Below are positions 29,146 to 37,110 of a stretch of 64,000 nucleotides of DNA, piece after piece; position 1 is the stretch's first letter; each line of letters opens with the position of its first letter. The DNA comes from Acidimicrobiia bacterium. Its GTDB lineage: Bacteria; Acidobacteriota; Terriglobia; Bryobacterales; Bryobacteraceae. The stretch spans positions 1 through 64,000 of the forward strand of contig VFZE01000033.1 in the NCBI GenBank assembly GCA_016871315.1. Reading direction: 5' to 3'. Below the pieces are notes generated by a model. It did no database searches and was not told the origin of the DNA. It saw nothing but the letters and a program-made list of their open reading frames with translations. A program made the position numbers and the translations under genes.

Positions 29146-31382
29146 CGGCCAGCCCCCATGGGCACGAACTCAAGCGTGTCGCCTTCGACGTTTTTGAAGC
29201 GCATGGGGAAGCTGTCGCCGCGGTAGTAGGATTCCCACTGGTCGCGATAGTGGCCCGACAACGGCTGGCCGGATTGCCCGGTGACGACGTTCATCAGCGA
29301 GCGGTCCCAGTCGCCCGCATCCAGCACCATGCGCATCGACGGTCCAAGCCGCCTTGTTGTCTGCTTCACCGTAGTGGATGCGCCGCTCATGGGTGCCGGA
29401 CCGATGCGGAAGTAGCGTCCAACAAAGGGAACATCGCCAAGCACGGGGTTCTTCAACAGAAGTTCGTTGTAGCTGCCGTAGTCCCACTTGGAAACATTCT
29501 CCCCCTGGAGCTTGGCTCCTTCCCTGACCCCATCCATCAAGCTGCTCAGAAGCAGCTGATCATAGTCGGTGAACCAGTCCTTTGGCCGCTGGCAAAGCAG
29601 TTGCTCGAGGACGGCCGGCGCCATCTGCAGCTCGTACACACTGCCTTTGCCCGGAGAGGCGCGGTCGGCCGCCGCCTTGCGCAGCTCCTGGAAGGCCAGC
29701 GTGGCCACCATCGGAGCGGCGGTTCCTTTCTCCATCTGCCCGTTCCATTTCTCCAGCGTCTCCACCGCCTCGCTCAGCCACGGATTCTTCATGCCTCGGC
29801 GCTTGTATGCGGCGGCAATCCCGCGCGCCAGAAAATGCAGAAAAGCCGAATAGACGTCTTTCTGGACGACAAGCATGTCGGCGGGGCGCCAGCCGTTGGG
29901 CTTTGCCTCAAGCAACGCGCGGATCTGCGCGGCGCGGTAAGGGGGCGCGAAATTGCCGTTCAGCCGGTGGGGAAAGTCAGGCGGAAACGGATTCTGATTG
30001 GCGGTGATGATCAGTCCGGAATCGGGATTGTAAGTTGACGGGAGCTGATCGAAGGGAATGAAGCCGCTCCATTCCTGGTTGCCCGATGAGCCGTCCACCG
30101 GCAGATCGCCATCCCAATCCTTGCGGATCGGAAGCTTGCCCGCGGCCTGGTAGCCGATGTTGCCGTCGACATCGGCGTAAAGGAAGTTCTGTCCTGGACC
30201 CGGATAGCGTCGCAGCGCAGTGCGGAACTCGGCCCAGTCGTGAGCCCGGTTCAGTTCCCCGAAGGGGAACTCGAAGATGCCCAGCTCGGCCGCCACCCAA
30301 CGGAGCGCGAGCGGCTGCGCGCCTTCGCTTCCCAGCAGAGGGCCGTGGCGAGTGGAAACCACCGCCACTTCCTGCCGCCTGCCGTCACGCAGGCGCACCA
30401 CTTCGCGTTCCTGAAGAAGGCGCTGCGGCTGGCCTCGGTAGAGATAAAGGCCGGCGTTCAGATTCACCTGCTCGCGGTACAGGTCCTGCACGTCGAAGTG
30501 GAGATTGGTGACACCCCAGCCGATGCGTTCATTGTGGCCGATGATGACTGCCGGTGCGCCGGGAATGCTGGCTCCGGTGACGTTCATCTCCGGCGACTTG
30601 ATGTGAACCTGATACCAGATGCCGGGGAGTGAGAAGGCCAGGTGCGGATCGTTGGCGAGGATCGGCTTGCCGGTGGCGGTGCGTTTGCCGGAAAGGACCC
30701 AGGCGTTGGATCCCATCTGAGGCTCGGAGCCGGTTCTGGCCGGGAACAGGAAGTGGACCTTGTCCGGTTCGCCTTGGGCCATGAAGCTGCTCTTTTGCGC
30801 TTCGTCCTTCCATGTGGTGGACAAGCTGCGGAACATCTGCAGCCCGACCAGGATGGTGTCGGCGATGGTCCATGGCGCCGGGTCAAAGCCGATGAGAGTG
30901 AACTCGACCGGCAACCGGTCCTGATGCGTCTTGAGATAGTAATTCACGCCGCGCGCGTAGGCGGCCATGACGGCTCTGTCGGTGGAGGGCAGCAGGCGCT
31001 CATGCTGGATCGCGAGCCGCCGCATGCGCAGCCGGCGCATTTCGATGTCGTTCTCCAGCGCGGCGGGGCCGAAGATCGCCGCGAGCTCGCCCGCCGCCTG
31101 ACGCCGCGTCACCTCCATCTGGAACAAACGGTCCTGCGCGGTGACATAGCCTTGGAGGAACCAAGCGTCCTCGGCCGAAGCAGCTTCGATGTGGGGGACG
31201 CCCATGGAGTCGCGCGTGACTTTGCCGCGCGCGGCGATGGGCGCCTCGACGGTGCCAGAGGTCCTCGGCAGCACGCGCCACCCAAACCAGTAAGCAACAC
31301 CGAGCGCGGCAAGAACCGCCAGCGCGATGCAATAGTTGATATATTTGAGAAACCGGTTGATATTCACCGTGAGCGATCTCAC
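29142..31382 (-). CDS. Penicillin-acylase family N-terminal nucleophile hydrolase
   Basis: A 746-residue precursor with an N-terminal membrane or signal segment (YINYCIALAVLAALGVAYWF). The A-chain motif is VTRDSMGVPHIEAASAEDAW. The self-processing Ser225 lies in MGSNAWVLSG, and becomes the N-terminal nucleophile of the B chain. Downstream are LANDPHLAFSLPGIWYQVHI and a Ntn-hydrolase-like C-terminal part. Such enzymes act on beta-lactams, acyl-homoserine lactones or other amides; the substrate cannot be told. It is followed, with a 4-base overlap, by the FGE-like gene. Only about 40 bases separate it from the divergent CorC-type gene. Confidence 0.9.
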   Translation of the reverse strand: MRSLTVNINRFLKYINYCIALAVLAALGVAYWFGWRVLPRTSGTVEAPIAARGKVTRDSMGVPHIEAASAEDAWFLQGYVTAQDRLFQMEVTRRQAAGELAAIFGPAALENDIEMRRLRMRRLAIQHERLLPSTDRAVMAAYARGVNYYLKTHQDRLPVEFTLIGFDPAPWTIADTILVGLQMFRSLSTTWKDEAQKSSFMAQGEPDKVHFLFPARTGSEPQMGSNAWVLSGKRTATGKPILANDPHLAFSLPGIWYQVHIKSPEMNVTGASIPGAPAVIIGHNERIGWGVTNLHFDVQDLYREQVNLNAGLYLYRGQPQRLLQEREVVRLRDGRRQEVAVVSTRHGPLLGSEGAQPLALRWVAAELGIFEFPFGELNRAHDWAEFRTALRRYPGPGQNFLYADVDGNIGYQAAGKLPIRKDWDGDLPVDGSSGNQEWSGFIPFDQLPSTYNPDSGLIITANQNPFPPDFPHRLNGNFAPPYRAAQIRALLEAKPNGWRPADMLVVQKDVYSAFLHFLARGIAAAYKRRGMKNPWLSEAVETLEKWNGQMEKGTAAPMVATLAFQELRKAAADRASPGKGSVYELQMAPAVLEQLLCQRPKDWFTDYDQLLLSSLMDGVREGAKLQGENVSKWDYGSYNELLLKNPVLGDVPFVGRYFRIGPAPMSGASTTVKQTTRRLGPSMRMVLDAGDWDRSLMNVVTGQSGQPLSGHYRDQWESYYRGDSFPMRFKNVEGDTLEFVPMGAGR

Positions 31383-31423
31383 CTTCCATCTTGCCCGCTG
31401 AGTGTACTCCGGGCCCTTCTGAC

Positions 31424-32758
31424 ATGGACCTCAACTTAGGATACCGATTTCTGCTGGTCATCCTGATTCTTGCGCTGAACGCGTTTTTCTCCGGGGCCGA
31501 AGTGGCGCTGTTGTCGGTGCGGCAATCGAGGCTGAAGCAGATGGCCGAGGAAGGCCATGCGGGCGCGGTTGCGGCTTTGAACCTGCTGGCGAATCCGGAG
31601 AAGCTGCTTAGCGTGGTTCAGGTGGGCGTGACGCTCGCCAGTCTCGGACTGGGCTGGGCCGGTGAAGACACGGTCTTCTACGCGCTGAACTTCTTCCTAT
31701 CTCCGCTGATCACGCCGGTGACCGAGCCGTACGTGCACGGGGCCAGCTTCGCCCTCGCATTTCTACTGATCAGCTATGCGCACGTGGTGCTGGGTGAAGT
31801 GGTGCCGAAGAACCTGTCGATCGAGCATGCCGACCGCATCGCAGCTCTCGTGGCGCCGCCCTTGTTGTTCTTCTATCGCGTTGTCGGACCATTCGTAGTG
31901 GTCATTGAAAGATCGGCATCCACCGTGAGCCGCGCGATTGGACTCAAAGGCGAATCCGGCGTGGGCAGCCATACGGCGGAGGAGATCCGTTTCATCGCCG
32001 CGACGAGCCGCAAGTACGGCCACCTGGATCCCTTCGTCGAGGAATCGATGCAGCGGCTGCTGGACCTGCCCGAATACAGCGCGCGTCAGATCATGGTGCC
32101 GCGCGGCAGCTTTGCCGCCGTTCCTGTCGGGGTCTCGATGGACGACCTGCTGCAGGTGTTTTCCGAGAACAAATACTCGCGCATTCTCGTTTATGAGACT
32201 GTGCCGGAGAATGTGCTTGGCTTCGTGTTCGCCAAGGATCTGCTGGAGGTGTGGCACCAGCGCCGGGCGGCGAACGAGAAGCGCAGACCGGCTCCGGCAT
32301 TCGACATACGGCGGCTGCTGCGGCAGCCAATTGTGGTTCCGGAGACCAAGCCGCTGAGCCAGCTGATCGACAGCTTTCGCCGCAGTCATGCGCATATGGC
32401 GATTGTGGTGGATGAGTTCGGCTCGGTCACCGGATTGTTGACGCTGGAGGATGTGCTGGAGCAGATCTTCGGCGAGATCGAGGATGAGCACGACGTACGC
32501 CTGCCGCCGCTGCCGGTGGTGTGGGAGGAGCTGTTGCTGGACGGCGCCACCAACATCCGCGACCTGGAGACGCAGTACGGCATTGAAGTGCCGCCCAACG
32601 CGGGCTTCGAGACACTGGCCGGGTTCCTACTGTTCCGGCTCGGTGTGATCCCGAAGAAGGGCGACGCCGTGGTCCACCAGGAGTTGAAGTTCACGGTCGA
32701 GGAGATGGAGCGCAACCGCATCGTGCAGGTGAAGGTGGAGCGCGTCAACGGCTCATGA
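31424..32758 (+). CDS. CNNM/CorC-type membrane protein (hemolysin-C family) with CBS pair
   Basis: About 444 residues from the ATG at 31424 (MDLNLGYRFLLVILILALNA); an upstream TTG would add 11 residues. It has an N-terminal DUF21/CNNM membrane domain (NAFFSGAEVALLSVRQSRLK, three to four helices), then a CBS pair (about residues 205-345, including MVPRGSFAAVPVGVSMDDLL and MAIVVDEFGSVTGLLTLEDV). A C-terminal CorC_HlyC domain comes last. Members are linked to magnesium or cobalt efflux. It ends in an ATGA overlap with the ABC ATPase gene. Confidence 0.92.
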   Translation: MDLNLGYRFLLVILILALNAFFSGAEVALLSVRQSRLKQMAEEGHAGAVAALNLLANPEKLLSVVQVGVTLASLGLGWAGEDTVFYALNFFLSPLITPVTEPYVHGASFALAFLLISYAHVVLGEVVPKNLSIEHADRIAALVAPPLLFFYRVVGPFVVVIERSASTVSRAIGLKGESGVGSHTAEEIRFIAATSRKYGHLDPFVEESMQRLLDLPEYSARQIMVPRGSFAAVPVGVSMDDLLQVFSENKYSRILVYETVPENVLGFVFAKDLLEVWHQRRAANEKRRPAPAFDIRRLLRQPIVVPETKPLSQLIDSFRRSHAHMAIVVDEFGSVTGLLTLEDVLEQIFGEIEDEHDVRLPPLPVVWEELLLDGATNIRDLETQYGIEVPPNAGFETLAGFLLFRLGVIPKKGDAVVHQELKFTVEEMERNRIVQVKVERVNGS

Positions 32759-33486
32759 TCGCCTGCCGGAACCTCTCCAGACAATTCGGGCGGCTGTTCG
32801 CGGTGCGGGATCTCTCCTTCGAGCTGCCGGCGGGTTCGATCGGCGCGCTGCTCGGCCCCAACGGAGCGGGTAAGTCGACGACGCTCGGCCTGCTGACGGG
32901 GCTGCTGAAGCCAACGGCGGGGATCGCGATGGTCGGCGGCATCGACGTATCTACTAATCCCATCGAGCTGCGGCAGCGTATCGGCGTGGTGCCGGAGACG
33001 CTGGGGCTGTTTGACGGGCTGACGGTGGAAGAGCATTTTCTCTTGTCGGGTTCTATTTATGGGCTGAGCCGGGCAGAGACAATGGACCGCGTAGAAGATT
33101 TGTTGTCGTTGTTCGATCTGACGGAGCGGCGCGGTAGCTTTGCCGGAGAGTGCTCACACGGGATGCGGAAGAAGACGGCGCTGGCGATGGCGCTGCTGCA
33201 CAATCCTGCGTACCTGTTTCTGGACGAGCCTTTTGAAGGGCTAGACCCGCTGGCCTCGCGCGCTTTTCAGGATCTGTGCCGCACGCTTGCCGCCCGCGGG
33301 GTGACGATCTTTCTGACGTCGCATATTCTTGCGATCGTCGAGCGGCTGGCGACACGCGTACTGATGCTGCGGCAGGGGCGGCTGGCCTGGGATTCGGAGA
33401 ACCAGGCGCGTCCGGAATCGCTGGAGGAGACGTACTTCCATTTGGTGGAACAACCGAAGCCGGTCGAGCTTCCATGGCTGGGCTGA
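32755..33486 (+). CDS. ABC transporter ATP-binding protein
   Basis: A 243-residue ATPase of the ABC-2 exporter type. The Walker A motif GPNGAGKST is at residues 34-42, the signature region is SHGMRKKTALAMAL, Walker B is YLFLDEPFEGLDP, and the switch His is in LTSHILAIVERLATRVLML. The signature has H-G-M where LSGG-like residues are usual, as in some Nod/CcmA-like exporters. It is translationally coupled upstream to the CorC-type gene and downstream to the membrane partner. Confidence 0.92.
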   Translation: MIACRNLSRQFGRLFAVRDLSFELPAGSIGALLGPNGAGKSTTLGLLTGLLKPTAGIAMVGGIDVSTNPIELRQRIGVVPETLGLFDGLTVEEHFLLSGSIYGLSRAETMDRVEDLLSLFDLTERRGSFAGECSHGMRKKTALAMALLHNPAYLFLDEPFEGLDPLASRAFQDLCRTLAARGVTIFLTSHILAIVERLATRVLMLRQGRLAWDSENQARPESLEETYFHLVEQPKPVELPWLG

Positions 33487-34463
33487 TCGCGGTCCTGGCC
33501 GCGCTGGCGCGGCTGGAGTGGCGCCACATCGCGCGCGCGGGAACGCTGATCGGTAACAGCTTTCCGGTGCTGGCCATCGTTCTACAGATGGGCCAGAGCG
33601 CGGGGTTTGTCCTTCTTTTATTCGTGCTGCTGCTCATCTTGCCTGTGTGCACGGATCCGCTGCGAAGGATTCCCCAGCATCGGCTGGCGCTTTGGCCGCT
33701 GGGCCGCCGCCAGGTGAATGGCCTCCGATTTGTTGCGGTGTGGCTGAATCCGATGTCGTGGATTACCGTTTCCCTGGTTCTGATGACTAGCTGGAGTCTG
33801 GGCCTGCTCTTTCTTGCGTTGGCGCTGACCGTCAATCTGTTCTCGCTCCCTTCGTTTGGGCAATGGAACCCATTTCGCTACATGCCCGCGCCGGCGGGCC
33901 GTTTTCAAGAGCTGCTGCGGAAGGACCTGCGCAACACATTCCATCTGCTGGACACGTACCTGGCGATTGCGCTGTCGATCGCGACGGCGACTTATCGCTT
34001 CGTAGCCTCCAAGCCTGAACCGGAGGCCTGGTTCGTCATGTCACTGCTGGTTGTGCTGGCGCTGAGCACGGCCGCGCAAACGCTGTTCGCGCCGGACGGC
34101 CCGGCGGGTGTGACGCGCTACCGGATGCTTCCCGTGCGCGGATGGCAGGTGCTGCTGACCAAGGACGCGGCGCTGCTGCTGGTGACGCTGGTGCTTACGC
34201 TTCCACTTACTCCGCTACCGGCGGTTGGCGCGATGCTGGCCGCGCTGGCGGTGGGCCACCGGCACGCGATCGAACCGGCGGCGCAACAGCCGCGGTGGAG
34301 CTTTGCGCACGGATCGCTGGTGCCGGACGGGCTGGTTCAGGCGTTCGGCATCTTTTCCATGGGCGTTACGATCCACCGCCAGGACTGGAGGTGGATCGGG
34401 CTGAGCGTGCTGCTGTGGGCAGGCTCGGTCCTATATTATGGGCGCCGGTTCGACAAAGCGTGA
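33474..34463 (+). CDS. ABC transporter membrane subunit (probable)
   Basis: A 329-residue hydrophobic protein from the ATG at 33474, overlapping the ATPase gene by 13 bases. Hydrophobic stretches include GFVLLLFVLLLILPV, WITVSLVLMTSWSLGLLFLA and WIGLSVLLWAGSVLYYG. It carries charged loops typical of ABC-2 permeases (LRKDLRNTFHLLDTYLAIAL). No family name can be given with certainty, but context makes it the permease of the preceding ATPase. Substrate unknown. Confidence 0.75.
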   Translation: MAGLIAVLAALARLEWRHIARAGTLIGNSFPVLAIVLQMGQSAGFVLLLFVLLLILPVCTDPLRRIPQHRLALWPLGRRQVNGLRFVAVWLNPMSWITVSLVLMTSWSLGLLFLALALTVNLFSLPSFGQWNPFRYMPAPAGRFQELLRKDLRNTFHLLDTYLAIALSIATATYRFVASKPEPEAWFVMSLLVVLALSTAAQTLFAPDGPAGVTRYRMLPVRGWQVLLTKDAALLLVTLVLTLPLTPLPAVGAMLAALAVGHRHAIEPAAQQPRWSFAHGSLVPDGLVQAFGIFSMGVTIHRQDWRWIGLSVLLWAGSVLYYGRRFDKA

Positions 34464-34635
34464 TCCTTTCTGAAGTGTCGAATTGTGTCGAAACCCGTGG
34501 CGTGGCGGCCGTGGATTCTTGAGCGGCTCAAGCGAGCTAACTCGCGTGTTTCCAATTGCCGAGGCGTATCGGCTGCGAAATTCGGTTCGTTCTGCAAAAC
34601 GGCGCATTCGACAAAAAGTGTCGAAAAGTGTCGAA
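34449..34635. repeat. Paired GTGTCGAA motifs with inverted TTCGACA copies
   Basis: GTGTCGAA occurs at 34475-34482, 34485-34492, 34618-34625 and 34628-34635: two pairs, each with a 10-base period. TTCGACA, complementary to the core, occurs at 34449-34455 and 34607-34613. The latter forms the palindrome TTCGACA-5 bases-TGTCGAA with the third motif. The 340-base non-coding stretch 34464-34803 is otherwise featureless. Protein-binding array or decayed repeat element; not identified. Confidence 0.55.
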
Positions 34636-34769
34636 CGGAGTCCAGAGAATGGGCCCTGGACCCATGACCAGGGTACATGGAGCGGCGGAGATCAGGGGAG
34701 GAACGTGCGGGGCAGGGATACCAGTAAGTGATAGAGCGGGCTGCGGATGGTGGCAGATAAGTTTTTTTT

Positions 34770-34805
34770 GAAATTCGGTGACCGCCGTTAGGGCGGCGAA
34801 GTTTC
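34770..34805. other. Imperfect long hairpin at the 3' end of the esterase remnant
   Basis: GAAATTCG ... CCGCC-5-base loop-GGCGG ... CGAA-G-TTTC pairs with two internal irregularities. A run of T lies on its left side. On neither strand does a T-run follow in the right place for a classical terminator, so its role (bidirectional terminator or repeat hairpin) is open. Confidence 0.4.
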
Positions 34806-35247
34806 AATCGCACGTGCCGGCGAGGTTTAGGACGCAGAGCCAATCGTGGAAGCGGGAGAGCCAGGCGCCGGCGGGAGTGCGGTTGGAATCGCGGACGCCG
34901 AAGCCGTGGCCGGTGGAGCTGTAGACGTGGAGCTCGGCGGAGGCGCCGGCGATGCCGCGGGAGCTGAGCCATTTCGCGGCGTTGTGGCCTTCGTGATCGG
35001 TCCAGAGCTCGCGGTGGCCGCCGCCGGGGGCGATGATGACGGCTGCGCCGCCTGGGTTGGCGGGAAGGTAGGGAGTGAGGGATGGGCTATGGACGCTGGA
35101 GACAACGCGTTCGCCGGTTGGGGTCAGGCGGACGGCTTCCGGCGCGGTTTTGCCATCCGAGCCGGGGGCTCCGTTGGGCCACAGAGGGAGTTCGGTCTGT
35201 GCGTTGGTGGTTGATAGGAGGCAGAAGAAGAGGAGCATTCGCAGCAT
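34804..35247 (-). pseudogene. Alpha/beta-hydrolase (esterase-like) with its middle deleted
   Basis: Only 147 codons where this esterase type usually has about 280-320. The N-terminal part is normal: signal peptide MLRMLLFFCLLSTTNAQ, then LPLWPNGAPGSDGKTAPEAV and the oxyanion-hole region VIIAPGGGHRELWTDHEGHN. After SSRGIAGAS it jumps directly to LHVYSSTGHGFGVRDSN with the catalytic-His region and the C-terminal AWLSRFHDWL. The central part with the GxSxG nucleophile and the catalytic acid is missing, in frame. It is probably inactive. It is divergent from the DUF1549 gene, 33 bases apart. Confidence 0.75.
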
Positions 35248-35280
35248 GGTTTATATCGCGTATGATACCTCGTAAGGGAC

Positions 35281-37110
35281 ATGATCGCGCTTCTTTTGCT
35301 GGCTGCTACGGTGGTGGCGCATCCGCTGGATGGGTTGCTGGAGAAGTATGCGCGCGGGCAGGGGGTTGTGGTGGCGGGGGCGGTGAGCGATGCGGCGTTT
35401 GCGCGGCGGGTGCATCTGGATTTGTGGGGGTTGCTGCCGACGCCGGAGCAGGTTGCCGCGTTTGAACAGGACAAGCGGGCGGATAAGCGCGAGGCGTTGG
35501 TGGAGAAGCTGCTCGCCAACCGGGTGAACTTTGCGCATCACTGGATCACGTTCTGGAATGATCATCTGCGGAACGATGAAGGGGTGGTGTATCACGGGGA
35601 TCGGAAGTCGATTACGCCGTGGCTGCGAAAGGCGCTTGAGGAGAATCTGCCTTATGACCGGTTTGTGCAGGCGTTGCTGAATCCGGTGGCGAAAGATGAT
35701 CCGGACGGGTTTCTGACCGGGGTGAACTGGCGGGGGGATATCAGCGCGTCGCAGACGCCGGTGATGCAGGCGGCGCAGAATAGCGCGCAGGTGTTTTTGG
35801 GAGTGAACCTGAAGTGCAATTCCTGCCATGACAGTTTCATCAGCAAGTGGAAGCTGGCGGATGCTTATGCGCTGGCGGCGTTCTTCAGCGAGGAGCCGCT
35901 GGAGATGCACCGGTGCGATGTGGCGTTGGGGCAGAAGGCGGCTCCGAAGTTTCTGTATCCGGAGCTGGGCGACGCGGGCGGGGCGGTGACGCTCGAGGAG
36001 AAGCGGGCGCGGGTGGCGTCGCTGTTTACGAAGCCGGAGAACGGGCGCACGCCGCGGACCTATGTGAACCGTGTGTGGAAGGTGGTGTTCGGGCGGGGGC
36101 TGGTGGAGCCGCCGGACACCATGGAAGGCAAGGCGTGGTCGGCGGAGATACTGGACTGGCTGGCCGAGGATTTCGTGGCGCACGGGCAGGACACGAATCA
36201 CCTGCTGAAGCGGATCATGACGTCGCGGGCGTATCAGTTGCCGGCGGTGAGCGGGGAGGCGGAGAAGGCGTATGTGTTCCGTGGACCGCAGGCGAGGCGG
36301 CTTACGGCGGAGCAGTTTCTTGACGCAGTGAGCTCGATTACTGGGGAGTGGCGGCTGTTGAAGCCGCGGCAGGCGGGGGCGGCGGCGTATGCGCGGGACT
36401 GGCAGTTGAAATCGACGGCACTGGGGCGTTCGATGGGGCGGCCGATTCGGGACCAGGTGGTGACGGAGCGGATCAATCAGCCGACAACGCTGGCGGCGCT
36501 GGAGCTGGTGAATGGGGAGACGCTGTCGGATCTGCTGTATCGAGGTGCGCTGCGGATGCAGGGGAAGCTGCCGGCGGCGCCGGCGAACCTGTTTGATTCC
36601 GGGGTGGTGAGTTCGGCGAAGGCGCCGGTGGATGTGGATATCACGGGGGCGAAGAAGCTGTACCTGGTTCTGGAGGATGTGGACTCTTACGATCCGGCAA
36701 GGGTGGTTGCGGGATGGGCGGGGGCTCGGCTGGTGGGGCCGGAAGGGGAGCGGGAGCTGGCGGAGGCGGTGAACGTGAAGGCGCCATCGACGCTGGTGAT
36801 TGACGTCGCGGGGAAAAGCTACACGCGATTTCAGGCGACGGCGGGCGTGGATCCCAAGTCGCTCGAAAGCGACATCAGTCCGCGGCTGCGGTTCTTTGTG
36901 TTTACGGAAGAGCCGGACCGGCAGCGGATGATGCCGGTGAAGGGTGAGCCGCCGGTGCCGGCGCCGGCTGGGTTTTCCGTGGAGCGGGTTTACCGGCATG
37001 CGCTGGGGCGCGCGCCGAAGGCGAAGGAGAAGCGGATTGCGGCGGGGATGTTGCCGGAGGATCTGCTGTGGGCGCTGGTGGTGTCGGAGGAGTTTCAATA
37101 CATACGATGA
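35281..37110 (+). CDS. DUF1549/DUF1553 protein with CxxCH motif
   Basis: A 609-residue secreted protein of the type common in Planctomycetota and Acidobacteriota. An N-terminal hydrophobic segment (MIALLLLAATVVAHPLDGLL) is followed by a DUF1549 region (RRVHLDLWGLLPTPEQVAAF, LPYDRFVQALL). A heme-type CNSCH motif lies at residues 180-184. The DUF1553 region follows (RTYVNRVWKVVFGRGLVEPP, LKRIMTSRAYQLP, RRLTAEQFLDAVSSITGEW). The function of this family is not established. The next gene (DUF1501) starts inside its stop region, the usual partner arrangement. Confidence 0.88.
   Translation: MIALLLLAATVVAHPLDGLLEKYARGQGVVVAGAVSDAAFARRVHLDLWGLLPTPEQVAAFEQDKRADKREALVEKLLANRVNFAHHWITFWNDHLRNDEGVVYHGDRKSITPWLRKALEENLPYDRFVQALLNPVAKDDPDGFLTGVNWRGDISASQTPVMQAAQNSAQVFLGVNLKCNSCHDSFISKWKLADAYALAAFFSEEPLEMHRCDVALGQKAAPKFLYPELGDAGGAVTLEEKRARVASLFTKPENGRTPRTYVNRVWKVVFGRGLVEPPDTMEGKAWSAEILDWLAEDFVAHGQDTNHLLKRIMTSRAYQLPAVSGEAEKAYVFRGPQARRLTAEQFLDAVSSITGEWRLLKPRQAGAAAYARDWQLKSTALGRSMGRPIRDQVVTERINQPTTLAALELVNGETLSDLLYRGALRMQGKLPAAPANLFDSGVVSSAKAPVDVDITGAKKLYLVLEDVDSYDPARVVAGWAGARLVGPEGERELAEAVNVKAPSTLVIDVAGKSYTRFQATAGVDPKSLESDISPRLRFFVFTEEPDRQRMMPVKGEPPVPAPAGFSVERVYRHALGRAPKAKEKRIAAGMLPEDLLWALVVSEEFQYIR

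Noticed and set aside
29500-31600. Replication origin at the skew switch
   Set aside because: No TTATNCACA-type DnaA boxes, A+T-rich unwinding region or dnaA/dnaN/parAB genes; the switch lies around coding sequence, so only the skew is reported.
34449-34635. CRISPR array
   Set aside because: The repeated unit is only 8 bases with irregular long gaps, and no cas gene is present.
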